DNA of 64,000 bases from positions 992,001-1,056,000 of the forward strand of contig CM018041.1 of assembly GCA_008638375.1 (NCBI GenBank), written 5' to 3'. The translations under genes and the position numbers were made by a program. Positions 1 to 14,000 of this stretch are shown here, in pieces; position 1 is the stretch's first letter; each line of letters starts with the position of its first letter. The notes beneath the pieces were generated by a model, which searched no databases, was not told where the DNA came from, and saw only the letters and a list, made by a program, of their open reading frames with translations. The stretch comes from Nyssa sinensis. Taxonomy: Eukaryota > Streptophyta > Magnoliopsida > Cornales > Nyssaceae.

Positions 1-713
1 TCTGAAGAATATTTTTCAAGAGTTAGAAGTAATTGATTTGAGTGGCCAGATGTCATTTAGCTGATAACTGAAGGTTCTAATAAAAATATTCAGAAGGTTA
101 AACGGATAGTTTTGCTCCATTATATATATATAAAAAAAATTATGATATTTTCTCTTTTATAAGATTTGGAGATGTTGTCGTGAGCTATTAAAGTTAAAAA
201 ACATAAACTATCTATGTTTAAAATTCAAACACAAATATAATCAATTGGGACTGATCCAATTAGTCATTCATACCTTTATTAAAAGAGAAATTATAGTTTC
301 AAGTCTCACTATTTATTAAGAAAATATGAGAATTTATTTTTATTTAATTATAAATTAAATTGAATTATTTATCCAAAATTCATATTAGAAAAGTTCTAAG
401 AGTTGAATTATAAAAGTCTTATAAATCTAAAAGGAGTTTACCATTTATATCTTGATTAAATTCTAGTTACAAGTATGTTATCATTCATTCAAAGTTCATG
501 ATTAGGCTTGTTCCCTCTTCATTAAGGTAATGAATTTTTTTATTTCTTTTTTATTTTTCCATTTTGCACTTAACAAAGAATAATAAGAAGATAAAGTGAT
601 TATTACACAAGGGTGGATTTGTAATTGTGCAAATGTTATTTGCCACACATTATTCTTATTTTTTCTCATCCTTATTTATAGGCATGCTCATGGGTAAGAC
701 CAAAATCCTTTTT

Positions 714-714
714 T

Positions 715-751
<37 letters not shown>
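714..751. repeat. Compound (CA)n(TA)n microsatellite
   Basis: An uninterrupted CA-dinucleotide run passes directly into a TA run. A mirror version, TG followed by TA, lies about 200 bases downstream at 919-958. The short reading frames across both are artefacts of the repeats. Confidence 0.9.
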
Positions 752-752
<1 letters not shown>

Positions 753-918
753 TATGCTCACGGGGATCATCTGGCAGCAATGAGTTGGCGCAATTTAAAT
801 ATGTCTTAACCTTTTGTTGGAAGATATGTATTGATTTATGAAAAGAGAAAAAATAATAATAGACTTACTTATCATACCAGTTGCATTCGCAGCTGTACAT
901 TAAAACACCCAACTGTTT

Positions 919-926
919 TGTGTGTT

Positions 927-958
<32 letters not shown>
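919..958. repeat. Compound (TG)n(TA)n microsatellite
   Basis: A TG run is followed directly by a TA run. It is the same compound type, in opposite sense, as the repeat at 714-751. Confidence 0.9.
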
Positions 959-959
<1 letters not shown>

Positions 960-1583
960 TTCTTTTCAAATAATATAAACTTTGGCATGGTAGAGTATGT
1001 AAAATTATCTACAATTTGTCTTTACTTTAATATTTGAATATTTTAGTCTTTTACTTTTAGGAAAATCAAAAAGAGAACCATGCAGAAAAAGCATCTTCAA
1101 AACATCCATGACCCATTTTTATCTTTGCTGAAAAGCAGGGTTGGCTTGTTGATTCACAGGTCTTCTTTTGCTTCTGAAAAAGTTAACAAGACCTTGACTG
1201 CATAAGAAAGAAAGAAGAAGAAAGGGGTAGTTTGGTACATTCACATTTTCTTTATACCTGCAAAAGTTATGAGAGAGAAAGTGGTAGTATTATGACTTAG
1301 AGAGATAGATAGATAGAGATAGAGAGAGAGAGAGAGGCAGAGCAGTTGTCTTGTGGCTACTCTTGTGACAGAAGAAAATCTACCTAAATAATTTTCTGTA
1401 AATTCTTCTCTTCTACTGGTACTACTACTACTACTTTGCTGTTTTCGGATAGTAAGATTGTATTTGCTTCCTTCTCACATTCTCTTACAATGTCGGCATT
1501 TTAGCAGCAGTCCCTTCGCACTTCATTCAGAGCGTTTCAGCCTCTTCAACTCTCTGTGCAGCAGCATCTACTTTCCCACCATC

Positions 1584-1966
1584 ATGTCTTCCAAATCCAA
1601 GTGAGTTTCCTCTTTGTCTCTCTGTATTGTCTGCTCCAGATCTGATGGGGGTTCCCCTCCCCCTCCCCAATTGTCTTGTTCACTACTGGATCTTTAATTC
1701 TGGATAATCTTCTCCTAATTTTCTGATTTAGGGTTGGATCTGCTCTTCTGACTTGCGTTTGGTTTTTTTATGTTTTTTCTCCGTCTCTACAGACTGTGTG
1801 TGTGTGTTTCTGGATTTGTGTAAGCACGGGTTTTACTTGATTTTCTTCTTTTCTAATCTTTATCCAAGTTCATTAGATTTCTTCTGTTGATATTCTGCTT
1901 GATGGTTTGGATCTGACTTGTCTCATCTTTTGCCCTAATTTTTAGTTGTAATTTGTGTACGGTTTC

Positions 1967-2005
<39 letters not shown>

Positions 2006-5000
2006 ATTTGATGTTGGAGTTTTTTTTTTTTTGGGGTGGGGGGGAATTGTTGTTTGAAGCTGTTTGTGTGCTGATACTAAATTTCTGTTGAGTTTCCATG
2101 TTTGGCTCTGATCCATCTTTGTTTCTCTGCCATTTATGCTTTATTTTACATGGGTCGTCTTTATATAAATCCTTCATTGTCTATAATCTATATTATATAC
2201 ACCGAATTCTTATCTTTTTACGAAATTATGATATTTTTGAACGTCAACAGATCTACTTTATCTGAAACTCCCAACAACAAAGCATCACCAGCAACTCCTA
2301 GAATTAGTAAATTGAGCAGGGGAGTGACTAAATCTGAAACTGATTCACCTTCGCCCCTACAAAATCGACGCCTTTCCGTTGATCGGTCCCCAAGATCTGT
2401 TCCTTCGAAGCCTACTACATCGGTGGATCGGCGGTCGCCAAAGCTTACTACCCCACCTGAAGTAAGTTTCATCAAATGCACTTGACATTTGGGAACTGTC
2501 TTTTTTGCATTAGTGAGTTGTGATTGGTAGCATGGAATTGGAATTGCAAACCCGGAATTAAATTCCGCTGTTTGGTTGCTTTGTAAACCAAAAACTTGAG
2601 ATGGATTTAAATTCCATGGACTCCAAATCCACAAAAACGATTACTGGAGAAGTATTAGTGAACTCCAATTGAATGGAATTTCATATAAAATCCAACTGGT
2701 AGCAACCAGACATGGCGTAATGAATCTTGCAAAACTAATGCAAATTTTTTATTTGCATTTTATCAGAAACAACAAACGCGGGTTTTGAAGGGATCGGAAT
2801 TACAGGCCCAATTGAGTCTTGTTCAGGAAGATCTTAAGAAGGCAAGGGAGAAGCTGGTTTTGGTTGAGAAAGAAAAAGAGCAAGCGATTAATGAACTGAA
2901 AGAAGCCCAGAGATTGGCTGAGGAAGCAAATGAGAAGCTCGGGGAGGCTTTGGTGGCTCAAAAGCGAGCTGAAGAGAATTCCGAGATCGAGAAGTTCCGC
3001 GCTGTTGAGATGGAACAGGCGGGAATTGAGGCAACTCAGAGGAAGGAAGAGGAGTGGCAGAAAGAGCTTGAAACAGTGAGGAACCAGCATGCTTTGGATG
3101 TGGCTTCTCTTCTCTCTGCCACTCAGGAGCTTCATAGGGTGAAGCAAGAACTGACAATGACTTGTGATGCTAAAAACCAGGCTCTTAGCCATGCAGATGA
3201 TGCAACTAAGATTGCTGAGATTCATGCTGAAAAGGTGGAGACTCTCTCGGCTGAGTTGGTCCGGTTGAAGGACTTGCTCGATTCTAAGCTGGAAATGGAG
3301 GCTAATGAAAACCACAAGTTGGTATCAGAGCTGAATTCACAAATTGAGGCTCTGAAACAAGAACTTGCAAAAGCAAAATGTTCTGAGGAGAAGTTGATGG
3401 AAAAAGAGACTACATTGGAGCAGCTTAATGTTGAGCTGGAGGCTGCAAAAATGGCAGAATCTTATGCACGCAATTTAGTGGAAGAGTGGAAGAAGAGGGT
3501 TGAGGAATTAGAGGTTCAGGCTGAGGAAGCAAATCGCTTGGAGAGATCTGCATCAGAATCTTTGGAATCAGTCATGAAACAACTTGAGGGAAGCAATGAT
3601 TTATTGCATGATGCAGAATCTGAAATTGCTTCTCTTAAAGAGAAGGTGGGGTTATTGGAAATCTCAATTGGGAGACAGAAAGGGGATCTTGAGGAATCAG
3701 AACGTCAAGTTGATATGGCCAAGGAAAAAGCTTCTGAAATGGCAAAAAAGGTTGAATCTCTACAGACCGAGCTTGAAAACATTGAGGAGGAGAAAATCCA
3801 GGCCTTGAGCAATGAGAAGCTTGCAGCTGCCAGTGTTCAAACCTTGTTGGAAGAGAAAAACGAACTCATAAACGAGCTGGAAAAATCTAGGGATGAAGAA
3901 GAGAAAAGTAAGAAAGCAATGGAAAGTTTAGCTTCAGCCTTGCATGAAATTTCTTCTGAAGCAAGAGAAGCCAAAGAAAAGCTATTGTCTAGTGAAGATG
4001 AACATAAAAATTTTGAAACCCAAATTGAAGATCTGAAGTTGCTTTTGAAGGCAACTAATGAGAAGTATGAAACAATGCTTGGTGATGCAAAACATGAGAT
4101 TGATGTTCTCATTAATTCAATTGAACAATCTAAGCATGAATATCAGAATTCCAGGGCTGAGTGGGAGCAAAAAGAGCTTAATATAATGAATTGTTTAAAA
4201 CAATCTGAGGAAACGAACTCTTCCCTGGAAAAAGAAATACAGAGGCTGGCTGGTTTGCTAAAAAAGGCTGAGGGAGAAGCTTGTGCAACAACGGAAGTAG
4301 GAGTTCAGCTGAAGAACACCCTAAAGGAAGCTGAATCTGAGGTGATTTATTTAAAGGAAGTTCTTGGGGAATCAAAGGCTGAAAGCATGAGATTGAAGGA
4401 GAGTTTACTGGACAAAGAAAATGAATTGCAGAGTATTGTCCAGGAGAATGAGGAGATTCGAATTAGAGAAGCTGCTTCTCTCAAAAAGGTTGAGGACTTG
4501 TCAAAATTGCTTGAAGAAGCTATGACCAAAAAACAAATTGAGGAAAATGGTGAGCTGACAGACAGTGAAAAGGATTATGATATGCTTCCAAAGGTGGTAG
4601 AATTTTCTGAGCAGAATGGAGATGGAAGAGAAGAGAAACCCAAACTGGATCTTCCACCACAACAATGTGAGCAACCTGTAAAAGAAAATCCTCGAGAAGA
4701 GAATAATGTTTTGCATGATGAGGCAGTTCAAACAGGTTCTGCTAAAGTTGAGGATTTGAATGGAAAGTCACAAGAGAATGAGAGCAAAGAAAAGGACGAA
4801 GATGATTCCGTAGACGTAGATATTAAGATGTGGGAGACCTGCAAAATTGGAGAGAAAGATTTCTCACCCGAGAGGGAACCAGAGCAGGAATCCTTTGAGG
4901 AGGAACTTGACTCAAAGGTGGAAGGAGGTGAGAGCTTTAACCGGATAAATGGATTGTCTTCAACAGAAAATGTTGACAATGGTGGAAGCTCACCGTCGAA

Positions 5001-5088
5001 GCAGCAAAATCTGAAGAAGAAGAAGCCTTTGCTCCGCAAGTTTGGAAACCTACTCAAGAAGAAGGGCACCAACAACCAGAAGCAGTAG
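1584..5088 (+). CDS. WEB family coiled-coil protein (At5g16730-like)
   Basis: Exons 1584-1600, 2251-2461 and 2767-5088 join in frame (GT-AG introns) to 849 aa; the Arabidopsis WEB protein At5g16730 is, from memory, close to 850 aa. The N-terminus is Ser/Pro/Thr-rich with repeated SPR/TPR/SPK sites (residues about 15-75), as in that family. Residues about 85-670 are an almost unbroken charged coiled coil (heptads rich in E, K, L), including the family block KKAMESLASALHE. An acidic stretch follows, with SEKDYDMLPKVVEFSEQNG, then a basic tail ending KKKPLLRKFGNLLKKKG. WEB relatives (WEB1/PMI2) act with chloroplast photorelocation movement, but this paralogue's role is not established, and the 'chloroplastic' label in databases is predictive. 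The start is chosen because the tiny first exon (MSSKSK) matches the family N-terminus. Intron 1 carries a CT/TA microsatellite at about 1966-2005. Confidence 0.92.
1966..2005. repeat. Compound (CT)n(TA)n microsatellite in WEB intron 1
   Basis: A CT run passes into a TA run, followed by a T-tract and a G-tract near 2020-2043. It lies wholly inside intron 1 (1601-2250). Confidence 0.9.
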
Positions 5089-8018
5089 ACCAGTTGTGGT
5101 GTCGCTTGTGCCCGAGTAGTAGGCAGGTATATTGGATTCTGTCTTGCACCTGAATGTGTTTGCTTTATGCTTTTTGCTTCCGATTTTCGGAATAGGGGGG
5201 GAAAATATTAAGAGGCTTGTATCATGTCTAGATTTTTACTCTTCTTTCTTCTTCCTCCATGTGATTACCCATGTTGGGGAGTATCTTGTATGTGATATTG
5301 TGATGGATTTTTTTTCTTCACCATTTTTACTTGTTCTTCCATCCCTTATCTAAATTTCATGGAAAGGAGTGGTGACTTTCAATATTGTATTTTAATGTGC
5401 TTTCATCTATTTTTCATGGACAAGTTATAGATCATTGATTTAACTTGTTGCAAAGTGCTGCAGATGTTTGAGTTGACCATTGCATGATAGCATTTTGTGT
5501 AAACATAATTTGCTGCATCGGATTGAATTTTATTCCGGGCGTGTCTAATTTTTAGTTGGTATGGAATTGTGCAACTCTTTCTGATCTTGAGAGCTGTGGT
5601 TGAACATGCCCTGCTGCGTGTAATGTACGAACCAATCAGAACATGAAATTTTGAGCTTCGCGACTGACTAAAGCTGGTCGGTTGGGACGTGAAGTGATTT
5701 TGTTTTTTTTTTTTTTTTTTTTTTTTGGGGACTGCTGTTGGGTGGGAAGCAAAGTATCGAATATTCGTTGGATTGTCTTTCTGATTATCTGGATCGGTTC
5801 TGTACCTTCCATTGCATAGAAGACAAAATGTGTGATTTGATTTGCGGGCAATGCTAAATAGTATATGTCTATATGATATTCACGTCCTTGCCAATTAGCA
5901 TAAAGCATAAACCAGCTTTGTTTTTCACACTAGAAAAATGGATGCAGCTCATCAATAATTTCAGCCCAACTTGTTTTCTATTTCAAATGACGTGGCACCA
6001 CATTGTTGTGCCATATCAATTGTATATTTAATTTACTGGTGGTGTCGGCATGGGATGATTTGTGTTTAGAGAGTGGACATAGGTTACATGTTGAGTTATT
6101 TATTAGTTAAGACTTCCAAAAACGAATCATTGGAAGATTAGGTCCAAGTTCGAGCAGGTGGACTTATTAGGTCCAGTTGTTTTTAATTTTTTTTTTAAGA
6201 CCAAGGACACATTTGATGATGTTTTATTAGTGTACTTTTTTTATGACAATTTTGCCCTTTTTATTATTATTCACTAAGTCCATATCTTTCTCTATGTAGT
6301 ATTAATGCAAAACCCAATGTTCTTAGATGCTCAAGAGGGAAAGGAGATGAGAAAATAACATTAGTTATAAGACAAAAGAGAGAAAATGATAGGAGAATGT
6401 AATTATTTCTTTATGTTTGGATAAGAAATGAGAGAAGGAAGAAAAATAAAGTATTCCTCAATTCAAGCGGAGTGTAACAGTTTATTTGAATAAGTTGGAA
6501 GGGAGAAGAAAGGGTAATACTTCTTTCATGTTTAAATAACTAATGAGGAGAGAGAAGACGAGAAGGTAGTGTAACCCTCCAATGTTATTTAGCAATGATA
6601 GAGAAGGAAAAAGAAAGAAAAGAATTTTATATTAATTTATTAAATTATTACCATAACTTTTTAAAATTTAATAAAGAATTGTCTATTTTATTTTTAATTC
6701 TATACTGTCAAGGGTATTATAAAAAACTCATTAAAGTATTATTTACTTGCTTTTTATTTTCTTTCATTTGTGAATTGAGAAACTATATATTGTTAGTATA
6801 ATAGATGAGAGATCGGTGTAATTTAAAAAACGTAAGAAATTTTTTTATAACTATTAGATAACTCATAAGAGGTCAACGTAATTATCCCTTATTATTATTA
6901 TTTAACATGATTAAATAGAGTCATTAAATTTATTTTCTTACATGTGGTTTTTATTTATTTTTTTAAAAAGAATCTTAGCACAAACGGACATGGAGATTAG
7001 AAGGATAATTTTATTGTTCTCAAAATTTTATTGTTAAAGTTTGTTTCAAACACAATTTTTAAAATAAATATTTGAAAGATTAAAATTTTATCAGATGATA
7101 ATAGAAGAATTATAAAAGAAAATTACACTGTCACCGTCACACCATATGATAGTCATTATAATTTTAATAAAATGTATAAATTTTTAAATTACAATAAGAG
7201 TTACGTGTATAATCCTGACTTGTGGTTGAGCGGTAAAAACGTTAAAAATAAAATCGCTTCGATAGTTAGAACTTAAAGAATAAGCCTGATGAACTTAAAG
7301 AATGGGCTGACTGTCATTGGCCCGTAGAACTTAACGGGAAGGGGGATTTTGTTTTCTCTGCGCCGATTGTTGACAAAAATTTAGTCTGGTGCACATAATA
7401 CCTCCTTACCGATTCATAAAAAAGGAAAAAGAGTCAATTGTGCACTAATTTAAATTACAATAAAAGATTAAAGATAACGTCAATCATTTTTGATTTGTTA
7501 GTTTATTTTTATTTTTAAATTTTTAGTTCAAGTTATTTTTTGTTTCAAGTAAAGGTGTATCAATAATTTTGTCACTAAACTAATTTTTTTGCTCTTGTGA
7601 AATTCACACCATAATCTTTATGAGACGTAAAATGAAAAATTTGAGTTTACAATCTCTAAATTTACGGTAGGACATGTGAACAAGCTATTCAAACTCTACA
7701 AATAAGCTCCACTTATAATCAATAAAATTATAAAATAATTCTTAATTAAAAATTGAGCTTATAAACATATAACATAATTTAATAGCATTTCGTTTCTTCT
7801 CTTTTTTCATTGTTTACGATTGAAAAGAAAATAGCGAATAGGATGCGCACTGCGCGTTCCTTAGCACACTAGTTTACACGGCGTCACCGACTAGTCTGAT
7901 TGCTTTTTCCCGACCGGATTAAAAATCGAATACTCTCCGCTTTGAATTTTTCTGGTTATTGTTTTTCCGGTGAAATCGATACATTTGGCTGTCAGAAATC
8001 GATTAATTGGAGAGCACT
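5089..8018. other. WEB 3' UTR and AT-rich intergenic DNA
   Basis: The first 400-500 bases are likely WEB 3' UTR. A 24-base T-tract at about 5701-5726 precedes a G run. Around 6300-6600 there are degenerate purine-rich repeats (GGAGAAGAAAGGG-like) of a kind common in plant MITEs, with no clear terminal repeats. From about 7850 the base composition rises and becomes the 5' leader of the next gene. I see no coding exon. Confidence 0.6.
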
Positions 8019-11000
8019 ATGTGGTTGGAGATCATTTGTGGCCTGGTAATCTATAGACTCTTCCGTTGTTTCTTCTATGACGACGACGTTTTCGACATCG
8101 AAACCACCGATTCCCATGCCCTCTTCTCCGTCGCCGATAGGTAATCTTATGTTAGATCCTCTGTCTAATCTTCTGTTCGGTTGCTGAAAAAAGCTTTTTG
8201 AAAGAAAATAAATTGTAATCTTTAATTTTTTTTGTTCACTCTCTGGAACCTAGAAATGTTAAAGCCTGAGTTTGTAAGCTGAGTTGAATTTCTAATGAGA
8301 TTCTCCTTTTTTTTTTTTTGCTTTTACTCTCCTTTCTTATTCTCCACGTCCAAACAGATGGTTTTGGATATTTAATTTGATGATGTATTTTGTGCGTTTG
8401 CTGATGGTAGGCTAGAAAAACAATTTGGTGGTAAAGTCTACGTTGGGCTTCGAATTCCAGATGCTGATACCGGTTCGCCACAGAATATTGATATGGTTCT
8501 TGTCACCAAAGGGTGGGTAGATCTCCATTTTTCATTATATTAAGTTCAATTATTTTACATAATTTTCTGTTTGATTGCGGTGAAAATGTTGGGAAAATAG
8601 AAAAACTTAAGCGTTGTGAAGATTTTTCATTATTTGAATTTAAAGATAACAATGGCGTCTACTCTACTCTATTGAGCTTATTACAACTATTTGGCTGAAT
8701 TGATTGTCTTTTCGTTTACATTTGGAAACAATGACAGCATAAGACATTGAGTTTTATGTTTTCTAGACGATAATTCGCGGGTGTGTGGGGTTATTTGCAG
8801 GGAGGCAGTGGTGATCTCTGTTCAGAATTTATCAGGTTTTGTTTCTATTGACACAGATGGAAGTTGGGTTTGCACTGGTGAAAGTCGACACAAAACAAAG
8901 CGTCATCCAGATCCTGTAAGTCATAGTTTCATTATTTCTTTTATGCACTCAAAAAACTTAGCATTGATCTAGCATGTTTATCACCATATTTTTGTTTCCT
9001 TATTGATTAATATCAGTTGCAGGCTTCCAGCTGATTTTGAATCTATACTTTATAATTTAAATGTTTAATCAAGTGCTCAAACGATCAAGTTTATTTGTTT
9101 TGCCCGTGATGTGACTGATGTCTTTTTGTTCCATTGGCTGCACTTCATGTTATGAATATTATCGAAGTTGTTGCTCTCTCGCTTGCCCCATGAATATGAG
9201 AATATCTCAATTATACAGATTCCGTGGCCAATTTTGTTTTGTAGCAACTAGCAACTTTCCCTGCTTGACAAATGTCAAGAAGCTGAACACCACGCCTTAA
9301 TGATCCATGGATCTTTTAAAATGCCATCAACACTTTATTACAAAGTTTCTGAGCCAGTTGCTTCAATATCTGATTTAAAGCCACCTAGGTCTAGATGTAT
9401 CTGAGCACAATGTATAACAACCATGGCTAGGTAAGGGGATGCAAAAGTTCTTCAATCTTTCATATGGATGAAATTGTATTTGGAAGTCCTTCGTTACTAA
9501 AATTGAAATCTGGAAAGAAGTAGTAACTAAATTCATGTATTGCTCTCCAAATGCTAAGTAACCTTACAATAGTACCTCTCTCTCTCTCTATGTGTGTGTG
9601 TGTGTGTGTAAACTATGCATATGATTGTTGTGCATTAAGTCTTGCACAGCTCAAAAAAACTTCACACAAGGAGGACAATTCCTAAACAGCAAGCAGGACA
9701 ATTCCCGTTGTGCTAACAACAGTTGTTCATTGATCACAAAGGAACTGTATTATTATTTGCTTTATGCATAGTTTGGAACCTTGGGAAATAGTCTTATACC
9801 TTGTTCACTTCAATAGCGTATCTGTTTACATTCTGGAGACATCATTGCACGGAAGAGTTTTAACGTTGGAGACACTTTATAGGACCAGATGAGCATGTTT
9901 GGGAGATTGCTGAACGGGGTAGATCTTTCAGGTAGCTCAGATTAAATACTTACATAGGAAAAAGGCACTAGGTCGAAGATACTAAAGTTATCATCTTGGA
10001 AGAAATTTGAGATATAAATATTTCAGATGATACCAAAAAGTGAGGGCCATTCTACAACTTTGGCAGTATTGGGTTATAATACTAATTAACATTCCATGCA
10101 TTGATTACGGTTAGGAACAGGGACTACTTATAGTGACATGACAAAAGTGAGACAAGTGTTAGGAATGTAGAAAGGATTTCTTAAAGGACATGTGACCCGC
10201 CAACAGTCCTCCCAAAAATTGTCAACAGAATCTGAACCCATGGTATAGCGAATGTGGTGGAATATGATGTTTTAAGCTGGTCTGCAAAATTCCTAAAATC
10301 TTTGTTAGTCTCCCTGTTTGCTGTCTTGAACACCAACCACTGGGTGTCTTCCATATACTAAGGATGACAGAATACCAAAGGCATTAGGTTCCTTAGAAGT
10401 CTCCAAAGCCCCTTTTAGAAAGTGTTTATTCTAAACCACATTATTAATGTGCAGGCCTCTTTTAGATGTGAAACTTGCTATGAACTATTTGATCAGCTGA
10501 TTTCTTACATCCCGTCGAGAACAAATAGGACACTAGAACTCTTGCTCACCCTACAGGCAAGCTTAAGGAGACTGTAAACTTGAAGGGGTAACAAATTGGA
10601 AAACTCATTAAGAGTGGACTGAATAAGAGTGACCCTGGCATGGTGTCACAGAAGAAGCAAATGTTGTTTTTTTTTTGTTCTCACAACTTATCAGGGAAGA
10701 GGTGCAACAATGTACTAACCCATTCTACCAGTAGAACCGAAAACACTGAGGCATAGGGATGATTGCTCAAACGGAGACTCACAAATATTGTGTTTGGCCT
10801 TGCCCTTTTTTTTTTTTGGTTGGTGGGGTAAGCATCTTATGAGGAAGTTCTTAATTGAAAGGAATTTAATGAGTATATTGTTTTGATGAATTCCTAGTGT
10901 GAAAGTACACTAAAGGTAGGAATACTCTCTCAACTGCATCACTAGTGTGAAAGTACACTTAATGTAGGAATACTCTCTCAACTGCATTGTTCGAAGATAA

Positions 11001-14000
11001 CGATCATTTGTGATCCCTTTCAAAGTTTAAAGCTAAATTTTTCTGTATGATTGTATGAAATAGTTGATGAGTTGAGGGGGCAAGACACTAAAGAGTACTC
11101 ACCAAGGTTTTCGAATGAGAGGATAAGTCATTCAAATGGCCCCAATCCCTGCATGCTTAGTTTCTGCAGTCAAATGTTGCATACGACATACCCTACCAGC
11201 TATGCATTTGTGTTGACTAGGAAGTCCTATACCTAAAAAAACATTTGTTTTGACTAGGAAGACCTATCAGTAATGTTCAGAGATTTGGGGTGGGGGGTGA
11301 GGGGGGACAATATCTTTTTTGAAAAAACCTTCTCGCGCCACTTGCTTGATTTTCATTATGTGTGACACATGTATGAATATATACCCTGCTCTGTTCTATC
11401 ACCATTATGTGACTTGCAGGGTTTTCATTATGTGTGAAACAGGTTGGAGTTCATGTCCTGCTTTGCATCTTTCATGTGTCAGTAATTTGTTTTCTTGTAA
11501 GGTTAACAATGATATCTTGTGTCATATGACACATTGCCGACGACACCATCATTTTTTGTGACCCATCAGTGCGGCAGCTCCACTTTGTCCAATGTATTTT
11601 AGTGTGTTTTGAAGCTGTGTCAGGTTTGAGGATCAATCTTGCCAAAAGCAGTATTACCCTGGTAGGGTCGATCCAAGAGATGGACACGTTAGCTAGCACT
11701 TTGGGATGCAGTGTGGGCTGCCTCCCCCTGGTTTACTTGGGCCTTCCGTTGGGAGCTCCCTTGAGATCATTGGGGTTTGGGATCCAGTGGTTGAAAGATT
11801 TCTCAGCAAGCTGTCAGGATGGAAAGGCCAACTCATTTCCAAGGGAGGTAGGCTAACCCTTCTTAAAAGTATCTTGGCAAACCTTCCTACCTATTTCATG
11901 TCTCTCTTCACTATGCCAAAGACGGTTAGCAGAAGACTGGAGAAGATTCAAAAGAATTTCTTATGGGGCCACGATGGTGAGTGTAAAAAGATTTACTTAG
12001 TTGCTTGGGATAAAATCAAGAAGCCAGCGTCTCTAGGGGGTTTAGGGGTGAAAGATTTGAGAATCTTCAATATAGCCCTTTTAGGGAAATGGTTATGGAA
12101 ATTTGGGGAAAGTGACAGTAAGCTTTGGAGGGAGATCATTGTTTCCAAGTATGGGTGTGATAATGGGGGATGGTGCTCCGGCAATGTGGAGAGTCCAGAG
12201 GGATGTGGTCTTTGGGGTTACATTAGAGGTGATTGGAGGATTTTTACGGACAGATGTAGTTTTGTTATTGAAAATGGTGGTAGGGTGAAATTCTGGGATG
12301 ATGTTTGGACCGGGGACGAGTCGTTGAGGGCAAAACTCCCTATGTTATACAGTCTGGCTAGCAATAAGGCGGCTTGGGTTAACGAGTGTGTGGAGAAAGT
12401 TGAGAACAAGCTTGTCTGGATTCCCAGTTTTAGGAGAAACTTTTTTGATTGAGAACTTGAAGAGGTGGGCTCTTTCCTTTGTTACCTCAACAATTTCCGG
12501 ACTATGGAAGATAAGGAGGATAAGAGAGTTTGGAGGCCGGATAAAAAGTCTTTTTCTGTTAGCTCCTTCTATAAGAGTATGTTCGATTTGGATAGCCCTC
12601 CTTTTTTTTGGAAGCTCATTTGGCACTCAAGAGCTCCCCCTAAAGCTTCTTTCTTTGCTTGGGAAGCTTCTTGGAAGGCTATATTAACTGCGGATAACTT
12701 GAAGAAAAGAGGCTTTTCGTTGGCTAGCAGATGCTACTTTTGTAAGAATGATGAGGAAATGGTGGATCATGTGCTCATCCACTGTCATGTATCGTGGAGC
12801 TGCTGGAATATTATTTTTGCTCTGTTTGGTTTCTCATGGGTTATGTCAGGCTTAGTAAAAGACCTGTTGTTGGTTTGGGAAGGGTGCCACCTCCTAAAGG
12901 AGATTAAGAAAGTTTGGAGGCTGGCCCCGATTTGTCTCTTGTAGTGTATTTGGATTGAAAGGAACAACCGTGTCTTTGAAAATCTGGAGCTCTCTACTAC
13001 TTTCTTTAAAGATGCTTTTTTGCGCTTATTATTTTGTTGGGCCAACGAGGCTTTCCCTGTAAATGTCTCTTCTTTTGTAGATTTTTTGGGTTCTCTAAAT
13101 CAGATGTAAGATTTTGGGGTTTTTGCCCTTGATGTCCTTCTTGGGCACCTTATATATACAACTCTTACTTATAAAAAAAAAAATATCTTGTGTCATATGG
13201 TTATTAGCCTACAAATTGAGAAATGAGTAGAATAGATTGTTTTTATCTGCTTTGTTAGTTTTTTAATCTTACATCGCAATTGTGAATTTCTGTCTTTCAG
13301 GTGGCAGAAACTAAACGACAAGCTGCAATTCTTGAATCATATCTTGAACAAAGGGGAGCTGCTTTTCCTGAAGGATACTTTTCTTGCAAGGTTGTATGTC
13401 CCAACCCAAATTTCCGGTATGGATTGGAATCTTCCTTTTGATGTATTTATATATTGCTGTATTGTTTATTCAAGTGAAGCTGGAGAGAAATAATTTCTCT
13501 TTCCCCTGACTTGAAGTTGGTTTATGGACATATGCTTGCATATCCTGGAATTGTGATCAGTGCTTTATTGCTATATTCTCTAACGAATTGACAATTACAT
13601 TGTTTAAAAAAATAATCTGCACACCTCTTGTCTCCACGTTGCTGGTGGTCAAAAAGGCCATGAAATGCTCAATGATCTTCTCAAGACGTATTGATGGTGG
13701 TACAGTGCAGGAGTGGGAAGTGGAATCTGCCATACAAGAAGATTTTACAGTTTGAAATGTAAATGATAGTGAATGGTCAAGACTGAAGCTTCTCATTAGA
13801 ACACCTGCAGAAACACTTTAAGGGATGCTAGTTAAACGTATAATGAAGAGAGTGCTAAGTAACAAGACCAAGTGATATGTAAAGAAGAAAAGAGCAGCAT
13901 CGAGGAATTTGGGAAAATGGGTGGAAGAAAGCAGTTTAAATGTGCTATATAAGCAGGTGAATTTATGGAAAAAATAGGAAATTTGTTCCAAAATTGGCGC

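Larger units (their letters stand above)
1..1583. other. Intergenic DNA and 5' leader upstream of the WEB gene
   Basis: No gene is recognisable before the start codon at 1584. The sequence is strongly AT-rich to about 1050. It holds two compound microsatellites (CA then TA near 714-751; TG then TA near 919-958) and a GA-rich tract at 1300-1337. The stretch at about 1250-1583 is pyrimidine- and GA-rich, as expected of a plant promoter-proximal and 5' UTR region. I could not place a transcription start. Confidence 0.6.

Noticed and set aside
2500..2730. MITE in WEB intron 2
   Set aside because: AATTCCA phrases recur and GGTTGCTACCAG-like ends appear, but no matching termini or target duplication could be fixed.
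2218..5075. Long minus-strand frames opposite the WEB gene
   Set aside because: They are antisense shadows of a highly repetitive Glu/Lys coiled-coil sequence, with Leu/Ser-rich low-complexity translations.
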